A stretch of DNA of 5,719 nucleotides from contig JABDQY010000241.1 of NCBI GenBank assembly GCA_013042025.1, positions 1 to 5,719 of the forward strand, read 5' to 3'. This document shows, one piece after another, positions 1 to 5,719 of this stretch. This DNA is from Bacteroidia bacterium (lineage in GTDB: Bacteria > Bacteroidota > Bacteroidia > NS11-12g > UBA9320). The notes below the pieces were generated by a model. The model saw nothing but the letters and a program-made list of their open reading frames with translations, made no database searches and was not told the DNA's origin. Made by a program: the position numbers and the translations under genes. The first letter of the stretch is position 1; every line of letters begins with the position of its first letter.

Positions 1-705
1 CGCTAGTTGTGCTGCTTCATTAATTAATCGGGTATTATAAATCCCTAAAATAGAGTCAAATTTCAAGTTCCAAGTCAAGATATTTTTCTGACCTAACAAT
101 GAATTCCACAACATTGAATTTGCTATATCTTCAGTGCTACTGTACTCATCCAAGTAACGAAATTTAAAATCTCCAAGAGTACTTCTTTGCATTGCCAGTG
201 CTTTCAATTTCCTAGTAGAAAAAACATCCTCAAGATCCTTTAATTTAACTATAAACAGAAGATGATTTCCAAGCTCTATACCAGACTCTGTTGTTATTTT
301 CCATGTTGGAGCAACTCCAACTAATTTATTGGAATAAGTAGTAGATTCAACATCCCAACTTGGCTCAAAAACAAAATCAAGTCCAGTAAAATCCTTATTT
401 GGATTAAAATCATGTGGCTCAAAAACAACTGTTCCCAACCTATTAAAAACTCCTTCATCTGGATCTGTAATCTCCCTTCGTTTATAGACTTTATACCAAG
501 AGTTTAGACTGTCTTTTGGTACTGTTGAAGTGAAAGAATCATTTCGATATGCTATTATTCTACCTGCCGAAACTGCATTCCAAATCTTTAGATTAATGTC
601 TTGCTTAGTCTTAGACAAGATAATTGTTGCGTTGCTGTCATTGAGAACTTGGGCATCGGAAAATTGTGCTATAAAAATTAACACTATAATAATTAGACTT
701 CTCAT
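1..705 (-). CDS. Secreted GldN/PorN-like protein, partial (3' end off the left edge)
   Basis: This frame is open for 235 codons from an ATG at 705 to the left edge, so the C-terminus is missing. Residues 1-18 look like a Sec signal peptide: M-R-S, a hydrophobic run (LIIIVLIFIA), then S-D-A before Gln19, a common Bacteroidota cleavage site. The mature part has a short polar N-terminus, then IWNAVSAGRIIAYRNDSF (41-58), HDFNP (98-102), a Trp-containing segment (114-118) and VGVAP (129-133). From memory, these match in order the middle of GldN/PorN: a 'GxIxAY' helix, 'DFNP', 'EDW', then 'VGIAP'. GldN is a periplasmic part of the type IX secretion and gliding machinery. The N-terminal 'WR-ID-REK' stretch of true GldN is not evident, so this is more likely a divergent paralogue than the core gene, and gldK, gldL and gldM are not visible. 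The start is chosen because it gives a clean signal peptide; an in-frame stop lies upstream at 757-755. The gene itself is well supported; the family is a tentative, memory-based assignment. Confidence 0.55.
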   Translation of the reverse strand, partial: MRSLIIIVLIFIAQFSDAQVLNDSNATIILSKTKQDINLKIWNAVSAGRIIAYRNDSFTSTVPKDSLNSWYKVYKRREITDPDEGVFNRLGTVVFEPHDFNPNKDFTGLDFVFEPSWDVESTTYSNKLVGVAPTWKITTESGIELGNHLLFIVKLKDLEDVFSTRKLKALAMQRSTLGDFKFRYLDEYSSTEDIANSMLWNSLLGQKNILTWNLKFDSILGIYNTRLINEAAQLA

Positions 706-737
706 TATCCAAAAATAATGCAAAAGAAGAGTATCAT
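705..737 (-). CDS. Candidate 10-residue upstream reading frame overlapping the next start
   Basis: An ATG at 737 opens a 10-codon frame (M-I-L-F-F-C-I-I-F-G). It ends in TAA at 707-705, which shares its last A with the ATG of the GldN-like gene (TAATG). A strong Shine-Dalgarno motif lies just upstream. The arrangement would allow translational coupling, with ribosomes ending here and restarting on the secreted-protein gene. The peptide is wholly hydrophobic and has no recognisable family. It could equally be chance, or a decayed earlier signal-peptide start put out of frame by an indel in the T-rich run at 711-715. Whether it is translated cannot be told from sequence. Confidence 0.25.
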   Translation of the reverse strand: MILFFCIIFG

Positions 738-741
738 AATT

Positions 742-748
742 CTCCTTT
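742..748 (-). promoter_or_regulatory. Strong Shine-Dalgarno motif (AAAGGAG)
   Basis: On the minus strand AAAGGAG ends 4 nt before the ATG at 737 and 36 nt before the ATG at 705. It is therefore placed to serve the 10-codon frame, not the GldN-like start directly. It stands out because neither complete gene of the fad operon has such a motif, and Bacteroidota generally depend little on Shine-Dalgarno pairing. Confidence 0.5.
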
Positions 749-779
749 GTTTATTTGTTAATTACTTGGAACAAACCTT

Positions 780-800
780 GAAACGAAACCGTTCGTGTTC
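780..800. other. Imperfect inverted repeat / hairpin in the intergenic region
   Basis: GAAACGAA (780-787) pairs with TTCGT (792-796) and TTC (798-800) around a 4-nt loop. This gives an 8-bp stem with one bulged base at 797. In the minus-strand transcript it lies about 50 nt after the fadE stop codon. No U-rich tract follows it (AAGGTTTG comes next), so it is not a classical intrinsic terminator. It may protect the mRNA 3' end, be a factor-dependent stop, or be chance. Confidence 0.3.
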
Positions 801-820
801 TGTTATTAGTCTCAGTTAAC

Positions 821-844
821 CCTTCGACTGCCTCTAAGGATGAC
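821..844 (-). repeat. REP-like intergenic element, degenerate copy
   Basis: Read on the minus strand, this 24-nt stretch starts GTCATCCT and ends AGTCGAAGG, with a 7-nt centre (TAGAGGC). From memory, elements with these two arms and a GAGCGG-like centre are scattered through intergenic regions of many Flavobacteriia and other bacteria. The outer CCTT (821-824) and AAGG (836-839) can pair. The divergent centre suggests an old or degraded copy. It sits 6 nt past the fadE stop codon, where such repeats commonly lie. Only one copy is in the window, so repeat status cannot be shown here. Confidence 0.35.
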
Positions 845-864
845 TGTGCCTAAAAACAGTATCC
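838..864 (-). terminator. Hairpin spanning the fadE stop codon, possible weak terminator
   Basis: In the transcript GGAT-ACTGT (864-856) pairs with ACAGT-C-ATCC (847-838), a 9-bp stem with one bulged C (842) and an 8-nt loop (TTTTAGGC) that contains the TAG stop codon. It is the best stem near the operon end, but no U-tract follows, so efficient intrinsic termination is doubtful. Its distal arm overlaps the REP-like element, and the two structures would compete for GGAT at 838-841. It may instead slow 3' exonucleases. Read-through into the GldN-like gene cannot be excluded. Confidence 0.3.
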
Positions 865-2631
865 ATTCTCTGCAATTAGCTTAGCTGCTACTTGCTTTCT
901 TAGAGAGATTGTATCTGTCATTGGATACTTGGTAAATCGCTTAATTCCCATGTGCATCATTACCAACATATCGTCCTTAGCAAACGCTGTTATAGCATGT
1001 TTACCAGCTAAATATGTCCGTTCCATAGCATCATTTACATAACACTTTGTCATTGCTATTTGCATTAATGTAGCCTCTTCTCCCTGCTGTGCAATAAGCT
1101 TTTCGGTTCGCAGTACAGTACTTTCAGCAGTGAAGACATCGATAGCCATATCAGCAAGATTCATTAAAATCTCTTGTTGTTTTTCTAACTCCATCATGTA
1201 CTTCTGTGCCGCTGCACCAGCAGCCATCAGTATTGCCTTCTTAGCTTGACGAACTGCTTTTTTCTCCTCATACAATGGTGTTCCATCTCCTTCATCTCCA
1301 AAGTCTGGAATCTCCATAAGTTCTTCCTGAATTTTCATTGCAGGACCCATTAAATCCAATTCACCTTTTAACGCTTTTTTCATCATTTGTCCAACTGCCA
1401 ACATTCTGTTAATCTCATTGGTTCCTTCAAAAATTCTGTTAATACGAGAATCTCTGAACATACTGGCTACAGGAAACTCTTCAGAATAACCTGTTCCACC
1501 AAATATTTGTACTGCTTCGTCTACAACATAATCTAAAGTTTCAGAGCCAAGGACTTTAAGAATTGCACATTCAATATTGTACTCTTCAGCAGCTTTTAAT
1601 TTTGCTTGAGGTTTGGATAAACCGCCTTCTGCTAATTCAGCAATTTCATCTTGAATCAAATCAGATATTCTATAGGTAGCACTATCCGTTGCATAGGTTC
1701 TAATAGCCATTTCAGCAAGTTTATGTTGAATTGCACCAAAACTGCTTATTGGTACTCCAAACTGATGTCTTTCATTAGCATATTCAACAGCAACGTTGAT
1801 ACTTCTTTTGCTACCTCCCATAACCATAGCACCTAATTTGTATCTGCCGATATTCAATACATTAAAGGCTATCTTATGCCCCTTACCAATTTCCCCAAGT
1901 AGGTTATCTTTTGGAATTCGCACATTGTCGAAAAATACTTGTCTTGTGCTACTCCCTTTTATCCCTAGTTTTACTTCTTCGTCACCCAAACTTAGTCCTG
2001 GTGTACCTTTTTCAACTAGAAATCCAGTAAATTTATCCCCGTCTACTTGAGCAAACACAGTGAAAAGATCAGCAAATCCAGCATTTGTAATCCACATTTT
2101 CCCTCCGTTTATTACCCATTCGTCTCCATCAAGAACTGCTTTCGTTTTTGCGGCAAGGGCATCGCTGCCGCTATCTGGTTCGGTTAAACAATACGCTGCT
2201 TTTAAACTCCCGTCGCCTAATCCAGGTAGATATTTTTTCTTTTGTTCGTCGGTTCCGTAATAGAGTATTGGAAGAGTTCCTATTCCTGTATGAGCCGCAA
2301 TAGCAACACTAAAACTTTGGCTTTTACCAAGCTCCTCACTAAGTACTGTCTCGGTATTAAAGTCAACGGCCATTCCCCCGTATTCTTCTGGCAAAGAAGC
2401 ACTTAACATTCCTAGTTCTGCAGCTTTTTCCATCAATTGAGGAATCAAGTCTGGATTCTCTAATTGTTTATCAATTTTAGCACGTAAATGATGTACTTCT
2501 TTGTCAAGAAAGTCGCTAGTCATTTCTCTGAACATTTTCTGTTCTTCGTTTATCTCTTCGGGGATAAATGTGCTTTGAGCATCTTGCTCCTTTATTAAGA
2601 ATTCTCCACCTTTTAAATTGTTCTTACTCAT
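850..2631 (-). CDS. fadE: Acyl-CoA dehydrogenase, FadE type with long C-terminal extension
   Basis: This is a complete 593-residue FAD enzyme, probably cytoplasmic, catalysing the first beta-oxidation step (acyl-CoA to trans-2-enoyl-CoA). It opens with KGGEFLIKE (7-15), a signature I recall from the B. subtilis FadE / Bacteroidota group. An all-alpha N-domain follows (about 25-145), then the flavin and substrate motif YCLTEPDSGSDA (147-158) with WITN (180-183) in the beta-barrel, and the C-terminal helical domain from about 250. That domain has ERHQFG (287-292), FGGTGY (377-382) and IFEGTNE (400-406); Glu402 is the predicted catalytic base. Residues from about 420 to the end form the extra helical region typical of the very-long-chain type, absent from roughly 380-residue medium- and short-chain enzymes. 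The length is as expected for FadE (about 594). It starts 13 nt after the thiolase stop, in the same operon. The electron acceptor, usually an electron-transfer flavoprotein, is not encoded here. Substrate chain length is inferred, not shown. Confidence 0.95.
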   Translation of the reverse strand: MSKNNLKGGEFLIKEQDAQSTFIPEEINEEQKMFREMTSDFLDKEVHHLRAKIDKQLENPDLIPQLMEKAAELGMLSASLPEEYGGMAVDFNTETVLSEELGKSQSFSVAIAAHTGIGTLPILYYGTDEQKKKYLPGLGDGSLKAAYCLTEPDSGSDALAAKTKAVLDGDEWVINGGKMWITNAGFADLFTVFAQVDGDKFTGFLVEKGTPGLSLGDEEVKLGIKGSSTRQVFFDNVRIPKDNLLGEIGKGHKIAFNVLNIGRYKLGAMVMGGSKRSINVAVEYANERHQFGVPISSFGAIQHKLAEMAIRTYATDSATYRISDLIQDEIAELAEGGLSKPQAKLKAAEEYNIECAILKVLGSETLDYVVDEAVQIFGGTGYSEEFPVASMFRDSRINRIFEGTNEINRMLAVGQMMKKALKGELDLMGPAMKIQEELMEIPDFGDEGDGTPLYEEKKAVRQAKKAILMAAGAAAQKYMMELEKQQEILMNLADMAIDVFTAESTVLRTEKLIAQQGEEATLMQIAMTKCYVNDAMERTYLAGKHAITAFAKDDMLVMMHMGIKRFTKYPMTDTISLRKQVAAKLIAENGYCF

Positions 2632-2644
2632 TTCTTTTATTCTA
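2632..2644 (-). promoter_or_regulatory. fadA-fadE junction: tandem stop and A-rich leader without Shine-Dalgarno
   Basis: The thiolase stop TAA (2647-2645) is followed at once by an in-frame TAG (2644-2642), then AATAAAAGAA and the fadE ATG. There is no GGAG-like motif. A-rich leaders of this kind are usual for Bacteroidota and support the ATG at 2631. Confidence 0.6.
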
Positions 2645-3823
2645 TTATAGTTTTTCCAAAATTGCTGCTATTCCTTGTCCACCGCCAATACATGCTGTTA
2701 CCATTCCGTATTTTTGGTTTCTTAATCTCATTTCTTCTAAAATTTGAACTGTTAGTTTAGCTCCTGTACAACCCAAAGGATGTCCTAAGCTAATTGCACC
2801 GCCATTCACGTTTACTAGATCTGGGTTAATATCTAACCCTCTTATCACTGCTAAGCTTTGTGATGCAAAAGCCTCGTTTAGTTCTATTTGTTCAATGTCG
2901 TTTAGTGTTAATCCAGCTTTACTCAGTGCCTTGGGTATTGCTTCCATAGGACCTATTCCCATATATCGTGGACTTACTCCAACAGACACACTGCTCACTA
3001 ATCTCGCTTTGGGAGTTAAACCTAAATCTTTAACCATTATCTCACTCATGACTAAAACAAAACTTGCTCCATCACTCGTTTGTGAACTATTCCCTGCGGT
3101 TACCGTTCCTCCATTCTTAAAAGCAGGTCTTAATTTAGCCAAAGCTTCTAAGCTAGTATCCACTCGAGGACCTTCATCCGTATCAACCGTATATTTTGAT
3201 TCAACTCTTTTATTGGTTTTGGGATCAAAATCTACTTGTTCTACTTCATAAGGAACTATCTGACTTTTGAATTTGCCTTCTTCAATTGCTTTTAACGCTT
3301 TCTGGTGAGAACCAAATGCGAATTTATCCTGGTCTTCCCGACTTACATCATACTTTACTGATACCTCTTCCGCGGTTAATCCCATACCTAAAAAATAGTC
3401 GCCATGGTCTTTGGCGATGGTATAGTTTGGAACGGTTTTATAACCAACCGTTGGAACGAGACTCATGCTTTCAGTACCACCTGCGATGATACAATCAGCT
3501 AATCCTGCTTTGATTTTTGCAACCGCCATCGAAATAGTTTCAATTCCACTACCACAATATCTATTTACAGTTACACCTGGCACTTCCAGAGGCAACTTAC
3601 TTCGCATTCCAACCCAGCGAGCCATTTGCAATCCCTGCTCAGCTTCTGGAACAGCATTTCCTACGATTAAGTCTTCAACAACACTGGGATCAAATCCAGG
3701 AGTATTTTCAATTAAATAATCTATCACTGCAGCTCCTAAATCAACAGGACTAGTGAATCGAAATCCACCTCTGCTGGCTTTTCCAACCGCTGTTCTATAT
3801 CCATTTACTATATATGCTTCCAT
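2645..3823 (-). CDS. fadA: Acetyl-CoA C-acyltransferase (3-ketoacyl-CoA thiolase)
   Basis: This is a complete 392-residue thiolase, the usual family length, catalysing the last beta-oxidation step (3-ketoacyl-CoA plus CoA to acetyl-CoA plus shortened acyl-CoA). All catalytic features are intact: nucleophile Cys90 in NRYCGSG (87-93), AGGTESMS (114-121), NEAFA (316-320), His348 in GGAISLGHPLG (341-351), and the general acid/base Cys378 in TACIGGGQG (376-384). The N-terminus is cytosolic in style, with no signal peptide. Its position between the multifunctional enzyme and the acyl-CoA dehydrogenase points to the degradative thiolase I role. A biosynthetic acetoacetyl-CoA thiolase is structurally similar but less likely in this context. 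It probably forms a complex with the FadN-type protein, as thiolase and multifunctional subunits do in other systems; this is inference. ATG at 3823 puts residue 1 just ahead of the normal first strand (AYIVNGYRTAVGK). Confidence 0.95.
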   Translation of the reverse strand: MEAYIVNGYRTAVGKASRGGFRFTSPVDLGAAVIDYLIENTPGFDPSVVEDLIVGNAVPEAEQGLQMARWVGMRSKLPLEVPGVTVNRYCGSGIETISMAVAKIKAGLADCIIAGGTESMSLVPTVGYKTVPNYTIAKDHGDYFLGMGLTAEEVSVKYDVSREDQDKFAFGSHQKALKAIEEGKFKSQIVPYEVEQVDFDPKTNKRVESKYTVDTDEGPRVDTSLEALAKLRPAFKNGGTVTAGNSSQTSDGASFVLVMSEIMVKDLGLTPKARLVSSVSVGVSPRYMGIGPMEAIPKALSKAGLTLNDIEQIELNEAFASQSLAVIRGLDINPDLVNVNGGAISLGHPLGCTGAKLTVQILEEMRLRNQKYGMVTACIGGGQGIAAILEKL

Positions 3824-3842
3824 TTTTTTAAAATTTAAATTG
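3824..3842 (-). promoter_or_regulatory. fadN-fadA junction: nearly pure A/T leader
   Basis: The 19 nt between the fadN stop and the fadA ATG contain a single C on the coding strand and otherwise only A and T, with a run of As directly before the ATG. No Shine-Dalgarno motif is present. The gap is too short for a separate promoter, so fadA is expected to be co-transcribed and translated from an unstructured leader. Confidence 0.6.
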
Positions 3843-5719
3843 TTAATTCCTTAGCGGTTTCCCAGTTTTTAAAATATGTTGAATTCTCTCCAAAGTTTTA
3901 CGTTCACCGAGCAGACTTAAAAAAGCCTCTCTTTCTAGATTTAACAAATATTGCTCAGTTACTTTAGTAGGTTGTGTAAGATCTCCTCCCGACATTACGA
4001 AAGCGAGTTTTCTGCCAATTAGCATATCATGTTCGCTTGCATAATTGCTTATTCCAAATGCTTCAACACCAGAATACAAGGCTCCTAAAGCAGTTCTACC
4101 TAATACCAAAATATCATCTCGTTGAGGTTTTTGAACATATCCATCGTGATGTAATTCAAGCACTTTTCTTTTAGCTTCAGTTATTACTCGTGCTCCGTTT
4201 ACAACAACTTCATCTTTGTCGTAGTGCATCACACCTATTTCAAAAGCTTCATGACCGGATGTAGCAACTTTTGCAGTTGCTATCGTTTGAAAACGTTCAA
4301 TAAGAGTAGGTAACTGTGGATCACCTGCATAAAAACTATCACTTGTACGAACCACAAACTCTTTGGTTCCTCCTCCACCAGGAATAAGTCCTGCTCCTGC
4401 TTCCACCAAACCTATGTAAGTCTCCGCAGACGCCACTGCAGAATCGGCATGCAAGGTCATTTCACAACCTCCTCCAAGTGTCATACCGTGAGGAGCCATT
4501 ACAACAGGAATGCTACTGTATCGTAATCGCATCACTGTTTTTTGAAAATACTTTATTGCCATATTTAGTTCATCAAACTCTTGCTCAATTGCCAACATGA
4601 GCATCATTGCTAAATTAGCACCAGCTGAAAAATTTGGAGCATCATTCCCGATTACCAAACCTTTCCATCCTTGCGATTCAGCTATATCTATTGACTTATT
4701 AATCGCAGATAAAGTACCACTTCCAATAGCATTCATTTTAGAATGAAATTCTAGACAGAGAACTCCGTCTCCAATGTCATGAAGTGTTGCTTCTTTATTT
4801 TTATATACAGGTTCAGGAGTTCGGAAATTGTCTAATACAATAAATGCTTCAGTGCCAGGAATAACTTCGTATTCCCCTTTAGATATGTTGTAATATTTGC
4901 GTTTCCCTCCTTCAGATTTATAGAACGATGAATTCCCTTTTGATTTAAAATCTGATATCCATTTTGGAACAGAATATCCAGCACTTTCAATGTTTTTTAA
5001 GACTTTATCGAAACCAATTAAGTCCCATGTTTCAAAGGGACCAACATCCCAACCAAAACCAGCTCTTAATGCATCGTCAATTTGATATAATTCATCTGCG
5101 ATTTCAGGAATTCTGTTTGAAGAATATGCAAGAATTGCAGTTGTAACATCCTGATAAAAATCAGCAGCTGCATCACCACCATCATAAAGAATACCTAATT
5201 TGCTTTTTAATCTATTTGCACCTCGTGCTTTTCCAATGCTATCATATCTTGGTTTATCCTTTGGTTTATATTCCAGAGAATTTAAATCAAGAGCCTCTAT
5301 TACTCTTTTACCATTAGAGTCTTTAGTTTTTTTATAAAAACCTTGACCCGTTTTATCTCCAAGCCATTCATTTTCAAGCATCGTAGAAAGGAATGAAGGA
5401 ATCTCAAACCATTCTTTCATTTCATCCTTTGGGCAATTTTGTCCTACACCATTAGCTACTTTAACTAAAGTGTCCAAGCCAACAAGATCTGAAGTTCTAA
5501 AAGTTGCTGACTTCGGTCGACCAGAAACGGGACCAGTTATTGAATCAACAGCTTCAATGCTCAACTTGTGTTTTTGCATCATTTTGAATATTGCCATAAT
5601 GCTAAACACTCCTATTCTATTGGCAATAAATGCTGGTGTATCTTTAGCCTTTACGGTAGTTTTCCCGAGAAATAAATCTCCATAATGTAAGAAAAAGTCT
5701 ATTACTTCCTGTTTGGTTT
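3843..5719 (-). CDS. fadN: 3-hydroxyacyl-CoA dehydrogenase / enoyl-CoA hydratase, FadN type, partial (5' end off the right edge)
   Basis: The frame stays open to the right edge, giving 624 visible residues; a GTG at 5609 is internal, not the start. The 36 residues before it contain DTPAFIANRIG (26-36), the hallmark of the 3-hydroxyacyl-CoA dehydrogenase C-terminal domain; Asn33 matches the active-site Asn. A second, degenerate C-terminal-type repeat follows (about 165-250, including FGWDVGPFETWDLIG). The crotonase domain covers about 315-460, with the oxyanion segment NFSAGANL (362-369), LGGGCE (Glu419) and IGLVEAG (Glu439), the two glutamates expected of an active hydratase. The tail ends KTGKPLRN. 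Order is dehydrogenase then hydratase, as in B. subtilis FadN and opposite to E. coli FadB. Against a usual length of about 790-800, roughly 170-180 residues are missing: the NAD-binding domain. It carries out hydration of enoyl-CoA and NAD-dependent oxidation of 3-hydroxyacyl-CoA in the cytoplasm. As first visible gene of the operon, its promoter lies outside the window. Confidence 0.95.
   Translation of the reverse strand, partial: TKQEVIDFFLHYGDLFLGKTTVKAKDTPAFIANRIGVFSIMAIFKMMQKHKLSIEAVDSITGPVSGRPKSATFRTSDLVGLDTLVKVANGVGQNCPKDEMKEWFEIPSFLSTMLENEWLGDKTGQGFYKKTKDSNGKRVIEALDLNSLEYKPKDKPRYDSIGKARGANRLKSKLGILYDGGDAAADFYQDVTTAILAYSSNRIPEIADELYQIDDALRAGFGWDVGPFETWDLIGFDKVLKNIESAGYSVPKWISDFKSKGNSSFYKSEGGKRKYYNISKGEYEVIPGTEAFIVLDNFRTPEPVYKNKEATLHDIGDGVLCLEFHSKMNAIGSGTLSAINKSIDIAESQGWKGLVIGNDAPNFSAGANLAMMLMLAIEQEFDELNMAIKYFQKTVMRLRYSSIPVVMAPHGMTLGGGCEMTLHADSAVASAETYIGLVEAGAGLIPGGGGTKEFVVRTSDSFYAGDPQLPTLIERFQTIATAKVATSGHEAFEIGVMHYDKDEVVVNGARVITEAKRKVLELHHDGYVQKPQRDDILVLGRTALGALYSGVEAFGISNYASEHDMLIGRKLAFVMSGGDLTQPTKVTEQYLLNLEREAFLSLLGERKTLERIQHILKTGKPLRN

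Noticed and set aside
530..718. 62-residue plus-strand open frame opposite the start of the GldN-like gene
   Set aside because: It is the antisense of a gene with a convincing signal peptide and GldN-like motifs; the frame shows no recognisable protein features of its own.
772..779. AAGGTTTG on the minus strand as a Bacteroidota -7 element (TAnnTTTG) for the GldN-like gene
   Set aside because: The first consensus base is wrong and there is no TTG at the expected upstream spacing, so the match is too weak to call a promoter.
706..849. A classical intrinsic terminator for the fad operon
   Set aside because: Two hairpins are present but neither is followed by a U-rich tract in the transcript; only a weak candidate is listed.
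1651..3719. Several plus-strand open frames of 60-118 codons within fadE and fadA
   Set aside because: All lie antisense to intact, full-length conserved enzymes. Their low-complexity composition (many Ser, Pro, Leu) fits shadows of coding sequence.
4964..5685. Two short plus-strand open frames opposite fadN
   Set aside because: Both are antisense to conserved dehydrogenase sequence and have no features of real genes.
1..5719. A previously undescribed system spanning the window
   Set aside because: The three large genes are intact, recognisable beta-oxidation enzymes with all visible catalytic residues. Nothing links them to the GldN-like gene except being on the same strand.

Overview
The window is A/T-rich and densely coded on the minus strand. 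It most likely comes from a member of the Bacteroidota, probably Flavobacteriia-like. Three things suggest this: a gene resembling GldN/PorN of the type IX secretion system, a signal peptide ending just before Gln (SDA|Q), and start regions in the main operon with A-rich leaders and no Shine-Dalgarno motif. This is inference from protein features; no search was run.

Layout, in the direction of transcription (right to left). (1) 5719-3843: a multifunctional beta-oxidation enzyme (3-hydroxyacyl-CoA dehydrogenase followed by enoyl-CoA hydratase, FadN type). It runs off the right edge, so its NAD-binding domain and start codon are not visible. (2) 3823-2645: an acetyl-CoA C-acyltransferase (thiolase, FadA type), complete. 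(3) 2631-850: an acyl-CoA dehydrogenase with a long C-terminal extension (FadE type), complete. The gaps are 19 and 13 nt, so the three are almost certainly one transcript. The order is the same as fadN-fadA-fadE of Bacillus subtilis. Together they cover every step of a beta-oxidation turn except acyl-CoA activation: dehydrogenation (FadE), hydration and 3-hydroxy oxidation (FadN), and thiolysis (FadA).

(4) 849-706: a 144-nt intergenic region. It holds a REP-like element next to the fadE stop codon, two imperfect hairpins, and a strong Shine-Dalgarno motif in front of a 10-codon reading frame. (5) 705-1: the first 235 codons of a secreted protein resembling GldN, cut off by the left edge. It has no obvious link to fatty acid oxidation.

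The core of the window is ordinary metabolism and I see no sign of a new system. The items worth a second look are the GldN-like gene, the tiny overlapping reading frame ahead of it, and the repeat and hairpins at the end of the operon. No tRNA, rRNA, CRISPR array, insertion sequence or phage feature was seen.
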